Below are positions 7,776 to 17,047 of a stretch of 64,000 nucleotides of DNA, piece by piece. Every line of letters starts with the position of its first letter. The stretch's first letter is position 1. Position numbers and translations under genes: made by a program. Origin of the DNA: Rhizobium metallidurans (lineage in GTDB: Bacteria > Pseudomonadota > Alphaproteobacteria > Rhizobiales > Rhizobiaceae). The notes beneath the pieces are model-generated. The model did no database searches. It was not told the origin of the DNA and saw only the letters and a list, made by a program, of their open reading frames with translations. The stretch covers positions 186,001 to 250,000 of the forward strand of contig NZ_JACIDW010000002.1 of the NCBI RefSeq assembly GCF_014196505.1. The letters run 5' to 3'.

Positions 7776-8714
7776 TCAGTTCGCCGGTGCGGCCGGAACC
7801 GCGGGCAGGCTGGGCTCCGCCGACGAACCCGGCTGACCGCTCGGGCTGTTGAAGTAGCGGAAGAAATCCGAGTTCGGCGACAGAACCAGCGTCGTGTCCT
7901 GCGAGGACATGGCCGTGGTATAGGCCGCCATCGAGCGGTAGAACTCGAAGAAGCCGGGGTTCTTGTTGAAGGCATCGGCGAACAGCCGGCTGCGTTCCGC
8001 TTCGCCCTCACCGCGCAGGATTTCGGAATCACGCTGCGCGGCGGCGGTGATCTCGACAACCTGTCGGTCCGCGATGGCCCGGCGGCGCTGGCCTTCTTCG
8101 GTACCCTGCGCGCGCAGGAGTTCCGCTTCGGCAAGACGCTCGGCGCGCATGCGGTCATAGGTCTTCGGCGCGACTTCGCGCGTCAGATCCGTACGACGGA
8201 TGCGAACGTCCTGGATGTTGAGGCCGAGTGCCTCGGCATCCCCACGCAGGTCGTCGCGCACTTCGAGCATCATCGCCACGCGCTCTTCGGAAAGAGCGGC
8301 ATCGAAATCACGCAGACCGTAGACACGGCGCAGCGATGAATCGAGCTGCGTGCGAAGACGCGCCTCGGCCGATTCGCGGTCGCCCGAAACCGTCTCGCGG
8401 AAGCGGCGGACATCCTTGATGTCGTAGATCACGAAGGCATCGACATCGAAGGTCGCGCCGCCGCGCACCTGGACGCGGATGTTGTCGAGGTCGAGACGAA
8501 GCGCCTGCTTTTCGACGATCTGGACACGGTCGGCATCCATGAAGGTGAAGGGCAGCTTGAAGTAGATGCCCGGCTCGGTCTTCACCGACTGGATCTGACC
8601 GAAGCGGACGACGATCGCCTGCTCGCGCGCATTGACCACGAAGATCGAGGAGTAGAGCGCCATGAGCACCACGGCGAACACCACGAGGAAAATGGGAAGT
8701 TTATTCGACGTCAT
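7776..8714 (-). CDS. hflC: HflC, membrane subunit of the FtsH-regulating complex
   Basis: A 312-residue SPFH/prohibitin-domain protein anchored by an N-terminal transmembrane helix (about 5-27), with the bulk periplasmic. It shows VVRFGQI, the SPFH core and a coiled-coil segment rich in Ala/Glu/Arg (DRMRAERLAEAELLRAQGTE) ending in a Pro/Ala-rich tail. With HflK it forms the large cage that modulates FtsH proteolysis. Its ATG lies 3 bases after the hflK stop, so translation is probably coupled. Confidence 0.94.
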   Translation of the reverse strand: MTSNKLPIFLVVFAVVLMALYSSIFVVNAREQAIVVRFGQIQSVKTEPGIYFKLPFTFMDADRVQIVEKQALRLDLDNIRVQVRGGATFDVDAFVIYDIKDVRRFRETVSGDRESAEARLRTQLDSSLRRVYGLRDFDAALSEERVAMMLEVRDDLRGDAEALGLNIQDVRIRRTDLTREVAPKTYDRMRAERLAEAELLRAQGTEEGQRRRAIADRQVVEITAAAQRDSEILRGEGEAERSRLFADAFNKNPGFFEFYRSMAAYTTAMSSQDTTLVLSPNSDFFRYFNSPSGQPGSSAEPSLPAVPAAPAN

Positions 8715-8717
8715 GGA

Positions 8718-9818
8718 TCAACCTCCCTGCTGCGCCGGTTTACCGATTTCGTTGAGCGGCAGATAGGGCACGACCCCCTGCTTCTCGTCGATGATGACCT
8801 TCTTGGAGTTCTTCAGCACCTGCTCCATGGTTTCGAGGAACAGTCGCTTGCGGGTCACTTCGGGAGCCTTGCTGTATTGGTCACTGACGGAACTGAAGCG
8901 CTGCGCCTCACCTTCCGCTTCCTTCACGACGCGATCCTTGTATGCGGCGGCCGCTTCCCGGATCTGCGCCGCGTCACCGCGGGCCTGGCCGAGCTTCTGG
9001 TTGGCATACTGGTTCGCTTCCTCGACGAGGCGCTGCTTGTCCTGGTCGGCACGCTGCACTTCTTCGAAGGCGTCGGCGACTTCACGCGGCGGCGCGACGT
9101 CCTGGATGGTGATCCCATTGATCGAGATGCCGCTTCTGTAGCGATCCATGGTGCCCTGCACGATGGCGGCCACTTCGGTTTCGATCGGCTGACGGTTGTC
9201 GCGGAACGCGTCCTGAGCCGGACGGCGGCCGACGACTTCGCGCATGGCGCTTTCGGCGACCTGCTGCAGCGTCTCGGCCGGATTTTCGACGTTGAAGAGA
9301 TAGGCCTTCGGGTCCGTCACGGTGAAGAACACCGAGAACTGGACGTTGAGGATGTTCTGGTCGCCCGACAGCATCAGGCCGTTCGACGAAGACGAAGACG
9401 TCGCGCCGACATTCTGCTGCTGGACCGTGACCTTGACGATTTCCACCGTCTCCATCGGCCATACGATGAAGTGCAGGCCGGGGGCGGAGACTTCCTGCTT
9501 CGGGCTACCGAAACGCAGTTCCACGCCGCGCTCGTCCGGCTGGACGATATAGATGCTCTGGAAAAGCCAGAACACCAGGATGACAGCTGCGACGATCAGA
9601 AGGACGCCGGTGTTGAACCCGCCGGGCACAGCGCCGCGCAGCCGGTCCTGACCACGACGGATCATCTCTTCCAGATCGGGTGGGCCGCCTTTTCCGCCGC
9701 CACCACCGCCACCGCCGCGAGGACGATTCGGCCCCTGCCCCCATGGTCCCTGATTATTTCCACCACCGCCGCCGCCGCCCCAAGGGCCGCCGCCGCCATT
9801 CTGATTGCTCCAGGGCAT
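8718..9818 (-). CDS. hflK: HflK, membrane subunit of the FtsH-regulating complex
   Basis: A 366-residue partner of HflC. The cytoplasmic N-terminus is strongly Gly-rich (several runs of Gly between Pro, Trp and Asn up to about residue 45), as usual for HflK. A transmembrane helix follows at about 75-97, then the SPFH domain (YIVQPDERGVELRFGSP) and a coiled coil (QKLGQARGDAAQIREAAAAY). The start is the ATG giving MPWSNQNGG rather than the preceding TTG. First gene of the hflKC unit. Confidence 0.94.
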   Translation of the reverse strand: MPWSNQNGGGGPWGGGGGGGNNQGPWGQGPNRPRGGGGGGGGKGGPPDLEEMIRRGQDRLRGAVPGGFNTGVLLIVAAVILVFWLFQSIYIVQPDERGVELRFGSPKQEVSAPGLHFIVWPMETVEIVKVTVQQQNVGATSSSSSNGLMLSGDQNILNVQFSVFFTVTDPKAYLFNVENPAETLQQVAESAMREVVGRRPAQDAFRDNRQPIETEVAAIVQGTMDRYRSGISINGITIQDVAPPREVADAFEEVQRADQDKQRLVEEANQYANQKLGQARGDAAQIREAAAAYKDRVVKEAEGEAQRFSSVSDQYSKAPEVTRKRLFLETMEQVLKNSKKVIIDEKQGVVPYLPLNEIGKPAQQGG

Positions 9819-9972
9819 CAAAACCTCGTTGTTCGTTACACTTTGCGATCGCTTAACCCACGGGGGCGACGGATATTCGCGCTCGAGACCGTTATAGGTA
9901 TCGCTGCATCGGCTTTCAACGCAGCATGAGGAAGTTGGGGATGTTTATTGGAAAATAGTTTCTTTTCGCCGC

Positions 9973-10485
9973 TCAACGCCTGTCATAAACGACATAACGC
10001 GTGGCGTAGCTGTCTTTCTCGCCCTCGGGAACGCCGATGCTTTCGTCGACGCGCCAGATCGCCGGGTCGATCGCGGGAAAGGCCGTATCCCCGTCCACGT
10101 CCGTTTCCACATGCGTCACGCAAAGACGATCGGCGATCGCCATCGCCTGATCGTAGATCTGCCCGCCACCGACGATGCAGATCTCGTCTTCACCCCTTTC
10201 GACCGCCAGCCGCTCGGCCAGCGCCACCGCCTCGTCGAGCGAACCGACGGTGCTGACGTCGGGATGGTCGATCGTGACGGACCGCGAGATCACCACGTTC
10301 GGCCGCCCTGGAAGAGGCTTGCCGATCGAATCATAGGTCTTGCGCCCCATGATGACGGGCTTTCCTGTTGTCAGCGCCTTGAACCGCTTCAGATCGGTCG
10401 AGAGCCGCCACGGCATGTCGCCGTCGCGGCCGATGATGCCGTTGCGCGCTGCCGCGACCACGATCGTCTTGCGGATATCGGACAT
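9973..10485 (-). CDS. folA: Dihydrofolate reductase
   Basis: Reduces dihydrofolate to tetrahydrofolate with NADPH. Landmarks are NGIIGRDGDMPWRLSTDLKR (substrate site), GRKTYDSIGKPLPGRPNVVI (NADPH site) and CIVGGGQIYDQAM; 170 residues. A GAGAGG site precedes the ATG. It lies 12 bases downstream of thyA on the same strand; ThyA makes the dihydrofolate that this enzyme recycles, so the pair is a functional operon. Confidence 0.96.
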   Translation of the reverse strand: MSDIRKTIVVAAARNGIIGRDGDMPWRLSTDLKRFKALTTGKPVIMGRKTYDSIGKPLPGRPNVVISRSVTIDHPDVSTVGSLDEAVALAERLAVERGEDEICIVGGGQIYDQAMAIADRLCVTHVETDVDGDTAFPAIDPAIWRVDESIGVPEGEKDSYATRYVVYDRR

Positions 10486-10497
10486 GTAACCTCTCGA

Positions 10498-11292
10498 TCA
10501 GACCGCGATCGGCGCCTTGATGCTGGCGTCGGCCTCGTAGCCGACCAGTTCGAAATCCTCGAAGGTGAAGCCGAAGATGTCCTTCACCTCGGGATTGATG
10601 CGCATGAACGGCAGCGGCTTCGGCTTGCGCGTCAGCTGCAGCTTCGCCTGCTCGAAATGATTATGATAGATGTGCGTGTCGCCGAGCGTATGCACGAAGT
10701 CGCCGAGCTTCAGACCGGCCACCTGCGCGATCATCATCGTCAGCAGCGCGTAGGAGGCGATGTTGAAGGGCACGCCAAGGAACACGTCCGCCGAGCGTTG
10801 ATAGAGCTGGCACGAGAGCTTGCCGTCGGCGACATAGAACTGGAACAGGCAGTGGCACGGCGGCAGCGCCATGTTGTCGACTTCGGCTGGGTTCCAGGCC
10901 GAAACGATGTGGCGGCGCGAATTCGGGTTCTTGATCAGGCCGGAAACGAGATTTTCGATCTGGTCGATATGCCCGCCGTCCGGCGCCGGCCAGGAGCGCC
11001 ACTGCGCGCCGTAAACGGGGCCGAGATCGCCGTTCTCGTCGGCCCACTCGTCCCAGATCGAGACGCCATGCTCCTTGAGATAGGCGATATTGGTGTCGCC
11101 CTTCAGGAACCACAGGAGCTCATGGATGATCGAGCGCAGGTGCAGCTTCTTGGTCGTGAGGACAGGAAAGCCCTCCTGCAGATCGAAGCGCATCTGGTAG
11201 CCGAACACCGAACGCGTGCCGGTTCCGGTCCGGTCGCCGCGGTCGGTTCCGGTTTCCATCACGTGGTTCAAGAGATCGAGATATTGCTTCAT
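10498..11292 (-). CDS. thyA: Thymidylate synthase
   Basis: Methylates dUMP to dTMP using methylene-tetrahydrofolate. It contains [19 protein letters not shown], the catalytic-cysteine segment [32 protein letters not shown], and HIYHNHFEQ; 264 residues, the standard length. The first gene of a thyA-folA pair. Confidence 0.97.
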   Translation of the reverse strand: MKQYLDLLNHVMETGTDRGDRTGTGTRSVFGYQMRFDLQEGFPVLTTKKLHLRSIIHELLWFLKGDTNIAYLKEHGVSIWDEWADENGDLGPVYGAQWRSWPAPDGGHIDQIENLVSGLIKNPNSRRHIVSAWNPAEVDNMALPPCHCLFQFYVADGKLSCQLYQRSADVFLGVPFNIASYALLTMMIAQVAGLKLGDFVHTLGDTHIYHNHFEQAKLQLTRKPKPLPFMRINPEVKDIFGFTFEDFELVGYEADASIKAPIAV

Positions 11293-11447
11293 CGCCCGCC
11301 GCCGATTCCATTTTTCCCATATTTAAGCCCATCGGCAGCCAAAACCAATCACGCCCCCGTGTTTTTCCCGGTGATTCCTTGAAAGACCACGATGCTTTTG
11401 TGACGATGGCTCTTCCCATGCGATCAGGAAAACACTATATCACCCGT

Positions 11448-11780
11448 GCCAGTCCTCGGATTGGCTATGGCGATAAATGAGCGGTGTAATAAACCTATTG
11501 GACCCGGGGGCGGTACCCGGCGCCTCCACCAAAAACCGGCGGCCTTACAAAGAGATGGCCGGCTTTTGATGGGGGCGAAACAGGATCGACAAGGGTGTAA
11601 AGATCGTCTTTTTGCTCGGCATTGTACCGCCGTTATCGGGCTAAAATTGTAGTTGCAAACGACAACTATGCGGAAGCTCGTCTCGCTGCTTAATCGCGGT
11701 GTGACACTTCAACTAAAGCCCTAGTGGTTCGCACCTCTAGGCGGGGTCCGAAGGCACCTGGCAACAGAAGCCTTCACCTT
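11448..11780 (+). ncRNA. ssrA: Circularly permuted two-piece tmRNA
   Basis: Rescues stalled ribosomes and tags the nascent protein. In alphaproteobacteria the gene is permuted so the acceptor piece comes first. The acceptor 3' end CGCCTCCACCA (11521-11531) pairs with the coding-piece 5' end GGGGGCG (11571-11577) in seven pairs, one of them G-U. The intervening loop (11532-11570), holding the hairpin ACCGGC/GCCGGC, would be removed. The tag frame at 11655-11693 encodes ANDNYAEARLAA-stop. A GGGTCC/GGACCC pairing links the two pieces. A possible promoter is TTCCCA (11413)-17-TATATC (11436). The outer ends are estimates. Confidence 0.93.
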
Positions 11781-11792
11781 CTCCCCCAAGCT

Positions 11793-11810
11793 CAAATCAT
11801 GTATGATTTG
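11793..11810. promoter_or_regulatory. Perfect palindrome between ssrA and sspB
   Basis: CAAATCAT-GT-ATGATTTG, 8-bp arms with a 2-base spacer. It has no T tract, so it is not a typical terminator. It could be a protein-binding site for sspB expression or a 3' structure of the tmRNA precursor. Confidence 0.4.
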
Positions 11811-11905
11811 CTAAAGCATGACTCGGCTGCGGGCTTTTCCAAGCTGCTTGAGCATGGCATATAGGCTTGGAACAGACGTACGGACGAAAGAAAGACAGGA
11901 AAAGC

Positions 11906-12424
11906 ATGGGGCAGGATCACATCCGCTACGACATTCTGGCACAGGACGCGCTTCGCGGCGTCATCCGCAAGGTATTGTCGGAAGTCGCGGCGACCGGCCG
12001 CCTGCCGGGCGAGCATCATTTCTTCATCACCTTTCTGACCGGCGCCCCCGGCGTTCGCATCTCGCAGGCCCTGAAGTCCAAGTATCCCGAGCAGATGACC
12101 ATCGTCATCCAGCACCAGTTCTGGGAAATGAAGGTCACCGAATCGAGCTTCGAGATCGGCCTCTCCTTCTCCGACGTTCCGGAAAAGCTCTTCATCCCGT
12201 TCAACGCCATCCGCGGCTTCTACGATCCGTCGGTCAATTTCGAACTCGAGTTCGACGTGCCGCTCGCCGATAGCGACGAACTGCCGGAAGCCGAGATCAC
12301 CGCCTACCCGGTGACCGCCGAGAAAATGGAAAAGACCGAGGACGCGGCCGGCAAGCCGGCCGAAGGCGACGAGAAGAAAGCCGGATCGGTCGTCTCTCTC
12401 GATGCCTTCCGCAAGAAGCAGTAA
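11906..12424 (+). CDS. sspB: SspB, ClpXP adaptor for tmRNA-tagged proteins
   Basis: A 172-residue protein of the alphaproteobacterial SspB type. It has a folded N-terminal domain (about 1-135: HHFFITFLTGAPGVRIS, LFIPFNAIRGFYDPSVNFEL), a Glu/Ala/Lys-rich flexible linker and a short C-terminal tail ending SVVSLDAFRKKQ, the position of the ClpX-binding motif in known SspB. The start ATG (MGQDHIRYD) follows AGGA by 6 bases. It lies immediately downstream of ssrA on the same strand: the tag and its delivery factor are neighbours. A perfect-stem terminator follows. Confidence 0.93.
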   Translation: MGQDHIRYDILAQDALRGVIRKVLSEVAATGRLPGEHHFFITFLTGAPGVRISQALKSKYPEQMTIVIQHQFWEMKVTESSFEIGLSFSDVPEKLFIPFNAIRGFYDPSVNFELEFDVPLADSDELPEAEITAYPVTAEKMEKTEDAAGKPAEGDEKKAGSVVSLDAFRKKQ

Positions 12425-12431
12425 GACCAAG

Positions 12432-12454
12432 GGGAAGCAATTGCTTCCCTTTTT
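12432..12454 (+). terminator. Terminator after sspB
   Basis: A 9-bp perfect stem GGGAAGCAA/TTGCTTCCC followed by TTTTT. It stands 15 bases before the next start codon. Confidence 0.85.
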
Positions 12455-12468
12455 CATATGGGTGTCCC

Positions 12469-12663
12469 GTGAGCGCCGAAATCGTCAATCTCCGTCAGTT
12501 CAAGAAGAAGCAGGCCCGCTCCGACAAGGACAGGCAGGCCGAGCAGAACCGCATCTCCTTTGGCCGCACCAAAAACGAGAAGCAGCTCACCAGGGCGTTG
12601 AATGACAAGGCCGAGCGCGCGCACGACCAGGGCCGGATCGACAAGAACGACGACGCCGAATGA
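12469..12663 (+). CDS. DUF4169 family small protein
   Basis: A 64-residue, highly charged protein (VNLRQFKKKQARSDKDRQAE, then RISFGRTKNEKQLTRALNDKAE). The pattern VNLRQ-RK..ARaek..aAeNRa.FGrtKaek is that of DUF4169, small proteins of unknown function common in Rhizobiales. GTG start. Probably helical and cytoplasmic. Lies just before a ribbon-helix-helix gene. Confidence 0.75.
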   Translation: MSAEIVNLRQFKKKQARSDKDRQAEQNRISFGRTKNEKQLTRALNDKAERAHDQGRIDKNDDAE

Positions 12664-12742
12664 TTGCGCGCACCGGCGAAAATGACGCGAATGTCAGTCA
12701 TTTGCACCCGTTTGCGGATTCGTTTTCCGAACATTCCGCGCA

Positions 12743-13015
12743 ATGATCCGCAAGCACTCGATCACGCTGCACGGCCATCGCACCAGCCTGTCGCTGGAAG
12801 ATGAGTTCTGGACCGAACTCAACGCCATCTCCACCGCCCGCGCCATCCCGCTCGCCGGCCTGATTTCCGAGATCGACGATATCAGGGACGCCGACAGCAA
12901 CCTGTCCTCGGCGCTGCGCCTCTACGTTCTCGCCTGGCTGAAGACGCAGAGTGTCGCGACGCCGGCGCAAAGCCGACACGAAGACGGAGAAACGGCGGAT
13001 GCCGGAGCGCGTTGA
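12743..13015 (+). CDS. Ribbon-helix-helix domain protein
   Basis: A 90-residue protein with the RHH_4 pattern: IRKHSITLHGHRTSLSLEDE (beta strand), FWTELNAISTARAIPLAGLI (helix 1-turn-helix 2) and SALRLYVLAWLK. Proteins of this type are common in Rhizobiales next to DUF4169 genes; they may bind DNA as dimers but targets are unknown. The stop lies 29 bases from the convergent AsmA-family stop. Confidence 0.8.
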   Translation: MIRKHSITLHGHRTSLSLEDEFWTELNAISTARAIPLAGLISEIDDIRDADSNLSSALRLYVLAWLKTQSVATPAQSRHEDGETADAGAR

Positions 13016-13044
13016 GATCGTGCCCGGCGCCTGGCGCAAAAGCG

Positions 13045-16000
13045 CTATTGCGGAAGCTGCACGCCTGGCAATCCGGGCACCGTGTTGAAGTTCAGCGAGT
13101 TCTGCGGCGGCGTTATCTGCTGTTCCTGCGCCTTGCGCGCCGCCTCGGCCGCGGCCCTGGCATCCTCTTCCGCCTTGGCCTTCGCGGCGGCTTCCGCCTG
13201 CGCCTTGGCTTGCGCCTGCGCCCGCGCATCCGCGGCCGCCTTGTCGCGCTCGGCCTGTTGTGCCGCCAGCAGCCTCAGCCGCTCCTCTTCCGCCTTGCGT
13301 TGTTCCTCGATGACGGCGGCCTTCTCGCGCTGCTGCTCGTTGAACTTGGCGAGCGACACTTCTCGGCGCAGCCGCTGCTGCTCGAGAACGTTCGACTGCA
13401 GCTTCTCGACCCGCCGGCGCTCGCGCTCGAAGGCGCGCAGCGAGAGGTAGCCGGTAATGTCTGTGACATCCACCACCCGGCCCGGCGATCCGAGAACGCC
13501 GGAAAAGTCGATCCGTATCGACGGATCCGCGCCGGTGAGCGCCTCGCTCAGCGGATTGAGGCCGATACCGAGCGACGCGTTGATCCGCTCCTGCGGCAGA
13601 TCGATCTGCGCGTTCCCCGTCAGCTTCGCCTGGTCCGTCGCGACCGTCACGTTCTGGACCCTCAGCACCCCGTCCGTCACATTGAACGGCACCGTCGTCG
13701 GCGGCAGCTTCGCCTCGCCGTTGTTGAGCAGCGTCTCGACGATCGGGTGCACCTTGCCGGCATTCAATTGATCGCGCATCGGATCGGTGGCCGAGAGAAG
13801 CGGCGCCAGCATGCCGAGATTGAGCCCACGCACACTGGTATCGCCGAGACGCATCTCGCCGGAGCCGGTGAGCGAGCTGGCGATATCCTTCATCGACTTG
13901 CCGGATGCCTCCATCGACAGCGCCAGCCCGAACCTGCCCGAGGCAACCGGCGAACCGCCGTCCCGCTGCCACACGACACCGCCGAGATCGGCATCGGCAA
14001 GCGCAAGCTTGGTCTGCAGGAAGCCGGTTCCATCCGCGTTGGTGAAGGTCACATTGCCATCGACGGTGCCGCCGTCCCACCCGCCCTTCATGTCGTTCAG
14101 GCGCAACTCGTCACCCTTGTAGGCGACGTTGGAGGTGAAGTCGGTGATCGGGTTCGGCCAGCCGAGCCAGAGCTGCTTGGCCGCGAGTTTCAGGTTGACG
14201 TCGATGTCCTTGAACACGGGAATGCCGAGCGGCGCCGACGAAAGATTGCCGCTCGCGGCATCCGTCATCGGCCCGTAGACCGCGTCCCCGAGCCAGGTGG
14301 CGTCGGCCTTCGTCAATGAGAGGTCGCCCGACGCCGTCGTCCGTTCCGCCTTGCGATCAAGCGTCATGGCGCCGGTGAAATCGTTGTCCGCCGCGCGGCC
14401 CGCGATGTTGCCGAAGGCGACCTTGTCGCCATCGATCGTCGCCGTCGTCGTCAGCTTGAACGGCAGACCGGCCCCCGTTTGCGGCACGCCGACGCCGTTC
14501 ATGACCAGATAGGGGTCGAGATCGGCGCTCTCCAGCGACAGCGCCAGCTGGCCGTTCATGAAGCTCTGCGGCCGGATATCGACCTTGCCGCCGGCGGTAA
14601 ACGAGGTGCGGTCGGTCGCGAACGTCAGGACGGCATCGGCCGGATCGGTCCCCTCCGCCTGCACCTTCAGCGTCATGCGGCCATTCGCATCCGCGTCGAC
14701 GGGCAACGGATCGAGCCCCGCCTGGCCGAACAGCACCGACGTCACATTGTTCTCGAGCGTCGCCTCGAGGCTCGTCGTGCCCTTGCCGGTCAGCGCCAGC
14801 AGGTCGGACATGCGATAGTCGAGGTTCACGCGGCTGCCGTTGGTGACACCCGCGAGCGTCACCGAGAGGCCGTCGCCCTGTTCGCCGCCGAGCGTCACGG
14901 CGCCGCGCAGCGCCGTGTTGGTGTACCAGGCCGCGTTGCGCACCAGCCGGTCCATGACGGGATGCTGCGGCAGCTTCTGCTTCAGCATCGTGAAGAACGG
15001 ACCGGGATCGGCGGCCTTGAGCGTGATCTCGCCCGAGCCCTTGTAGTCGAGCAGCGAACCTTCGGCGCGCCCCGTCGCCGTCAGTTCCGCGCCCGCCAGG
15101 TTCTTCACGGCGAGCTTCTCCACGCCGAGCGCGCCGTCGGCGATCGTGAAGCTCGTCTCGACATTGCCGGCATCGACGCCGAATGCCGTGAACTTGTCGG
15201 CCTTGAGCTGCGCCCGGATCCTGTGGTCGAGAACGTTGTTGCCCGCGTCCTGCCCGGTAAACAGGCCCGTCAGCGCGCGCAGCGCATCGAGATCGAGCGC
15301 ATCGCCGGCAAGCGCGACGTCGAGCGTCGGCGCCTGGTTCGCGACGACCTGACGGTCGAGCCTGCCCTTCAGCGTCGCCGGACCGACCGCGATCTCGAGA
15401 TCGTCGAACGTCTGCCGTTCATGCGTCAGGTTGACGTTGGCCGAGAAACCGGCCTGCTGCAGCTGCCGGATGGCCGGATCGACCTCACCCGACAGCCACG
15501 AGGCAAGCCCGGTCGGCTGCTTGGAGGCGACGGTGATCGCGCCCTTGAAGGAGGGCTGCCCCTGCAGGGCCAGCTGACCGTTGCCCTCGACGAGGGTGCG
15601 CCCCGGCAGCGTGCCGAACGCGTTGTCGATCGTCCAGCCGCTGCCGGCCGGTTCGAGATCGAGCTGCACGTCGCGAATGGTGGTATCGCCGGCAACGATC
15701 GCGGGCAGCCGCACGCTCGCCTTGCCCGGCACCTGCGGCACCGGGATCTGCGAGACGATCTGGATCAGCGCATTCAGCCGCTGCTTGGCCGACAGGCTCG
15801 GATCGCGAGACGTCTTGCCGTTGGAGCCCTGGTTGCCGATACGGTTGACGTCGATCTGCTGGCCGTCCGCCTTGAGCAGGAATTGCGGCTTCACGCCGGT
15901 ATCGAGCGTTGCCTCGCCGGTGATCACGTAAGGATCGTCGAGCGCGCCGATCTCCAGGCGGTAGTCGGGAATGCGGATGCTCTCGTTCGTCAGCTCGAAC

Positions 16001-16809
16001 TTGCCCTTCAGGCGCGGCGGCGGCTGGCTCTTGTCGCTGCCCTTGGGCTTGTTGGTGCTGGCGCGTTCGATCTGCGCCGACATCGTGCCCTGGTAGTTGG
16101 GCTTGCGGTCGACGAGCTTCAGTTCGCCGTCGAGATCGACCGTCACCGGCTGTTTGTCGGGCTGCAGGCGCGTGCGCATGCGGATGATGCCGTTGTCGTC
16201 CAACTGGTTGCTGGATATCAGGAACTTGCCGGTTTCGCCGTCGAGCGCCGCATCGCCTTCGATCCGCCATGGCCCGGCGAGCGATTTCGCCGACATCTCG
16301 GCGTTCAGTCCCGTCAGAAGGCGCGTGCGCCCCGATTGATCGTCGATGAACTGGATATCGCCGCCGGTCACCCTGACATTCTCGAGGATGACGGTCTTCG
16401 CCGGAATTTCCGGCTGGCTGCCGCGCGTCCAGTCGAGCGTGCCGTCCTTGAGCAGGCGGAGCTTGACCTTGGGATTGACCACGCGCATGTCGAAGATCAG
16501 CGCCTCGCCGGAGAGGAACGGCGCCAGTTCCGCGTCCATGGAAAACTGCTCGACCCGCACGATCGGCGAGCCGTCCTGTTCCTGGCCGACGCGCACGTCG
16601 TGCATCGTCACCGACGGGAACGGCAGCAGGCGCGCATTGACGGCGCCGTAGACGACCACCTTCTTGCCGATGATACGGCTGGCCTGATCCTCGAAATTCT
16701 TGCGGAAGCCGGTCCAATCGATGAACATCGGCGCGAACAGCGCCACGAACAGCGCCACCACAACCACACCACCCAGTACGACGAGAAACCGGCCTACCAA
16801 GTCAATCAT
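13045..16809 (-). CDS. AsmA-family protein (1254 aa)
   Basis: A very large envelope protein with one N-terminal transmembrane helix (about 5-28, FLVVLGGVVVVALFVALFAP). The typical AsmA N-terminal repeat follows (GFRKNFEDQASRIIGKKVVV), then a long beta-rich region of the AsmA/TamB/VPS13-like type and the conserved C-terminal AsmA block (about 980-1120). The last ~130 residues are an Ala/Glu/Gln/Arg coiled coil with a Pro tail. Such proteins are thought to act in outer-membrane lipid homeostasis or transport across the periplasm. Single gene, convergent with the RHH gene. Confidence 0.88.
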   Translation of the reverse strand: MIDLVGRFLVVLGGVVVVALFVALFAPMFIDWTGFRKNFEDQASRIIGKKVVVYGAVNARLLPFPSVTMHDVRVGQEQDGSPIVRVEQFSMDAELAPFLSGEALIFDMRVVNPKVKLRLLKDGTLDWTRGSQPEIPAKTVILENVRVTGGDIQFIDDQSGRTRLLTGLNAEMSAKSLAGPWRIEGDAALDGETGKFLISSNQLDDNGIIRMRTRLQPDKQPVTVDLDGELKLVDRKPNYQGTMSAQIERASTNKPKGSDKSQPPPRLKGKFELTNESIRIPDYRLEIGALDDPYVITGEATLDTGVKPQFLLKADGQQIDVNRIGNQGSNGKTSRDPSLSAKQRLNALIQIVSQIPVPQVPGKASVRLPAIVAGDTTIRDVQLDLEPAGSGWTIDNAFGTLPGRTLVEGNGQLALQGQPSFKGAITVASKQPTGLASWLSGEVDPAIRQLQQAGFSANVNLTHERQTFDDLEIAVGPATLKGRLDRQVVANQAPTLDVALAGDALDLDALRALTGLFTGQDAGNNVLDHRIRAQLKADKFTAFGVDAGNVETSFTIADGALGVEKLAVKNLAGAELTATGRAEGSLLDYKGSGEITLKAADPGPFFTMLKQKLPQHPVMDRLVRNAAWYTNTALRGAVTLGGEQGDGLSVTLAGVTNGSRVNLDYRMSDLLALTGKGTTSLEATLENNVTSVLFGQAGLDPLPVDADANGRMTLKVQAEGTDPADAVLTFATDRTSFTAGGKVDIRPQSFMNGQLALSLESADLDPYLVMNGVGVPQTGAGLPFKLTTTATIDGDKVAFGNIAGRAADNDFTGAMTLDRKAERTTASGDLSLTKADATWLGDAVYGPMTDAASGNLSSAPLGIPVFKDIDVNLKLAAKQLWLGWPNPITDFTSNVAYKGDELRLNDMKGGWDGGTVDGNVTFTNADGTGFLQTKLALADADLGGVVWQRDGGSPVASGRFGLALSMEASGKSMKDIASSLTGSGEMRLGDTSVRGLNLGMLAPLLSATDPMRDQLNAGKVHPIVETLLNNGEAKLPPTTVPFNVTDGVLRVQNVTVATDQAKLTGNAQIDLPQERINASLGIGLNPLSEALTGADPSIRIDFSGVLGSPGRVVDVTDITGYLSLRAFERERRRVEKLQSNVLEQQRLRREVSLAKFNEQQREKAAVIEEQRKAEEERLRLLAAQQAERDKAAADARAQAQAKAQAEAAAKAKAEEDARAAAEAARKAQEQQITPPQNSLNFNTVPGLPGVQLPQ

Positions 16810-16843
16810 TCTCCATTCGGGCTACACCGCGGACACCAGGATA

Positions 16844-16879
16844 AAAACGCAATCGGGATAGGGATGCCGATTGCGTTTT
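16844..16879 (-). terminator. Terminator downstream of the D-lactate dehydrogenase gene
   Basis: A perfect 13-bp inverted repeat AAAACGCAATCGG/CCGATTGCGTTTT with a 10-base loop, followed by T on the minus strand. It lies about 170 bases after the stop at 17048 and just upstream of the AsmA-family start. The rest of 16810-17047 shows no gene. Confidence 0.75.
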
Positions 16880-17047
16880 GACCCTAGATCATCAACCCGA
16901 AGCGTGTGAAGCCGCTTTCAGGCAACAGACCGCGCAATTCCTTGTTACGCCCGCGCTTTCCCGGCGGCGCTCCGATTCGCTACGCTGTTCCTAATCCCTA
17001 TCGGCATTCATGCCGCAAGCAAGCCAAGATCAACAGATTGTTGATTT

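Noticed and set aside
11446..11652. A 68-codon plus-strand frame in the ssrA region
   Set aside because: It lies wholly within the tmRNA gene, whose acceptor and tag sequences explain the bases.
14479..16881. An 800-codon open frame on the plus strand opposite the AsmA-family gene
   Set aside because: High G+C creates long antisense frames; its composition is Arg/Gly/His-rich with no family signature, while the minus-strand protein has a clear anchor, repeats and family motifs.
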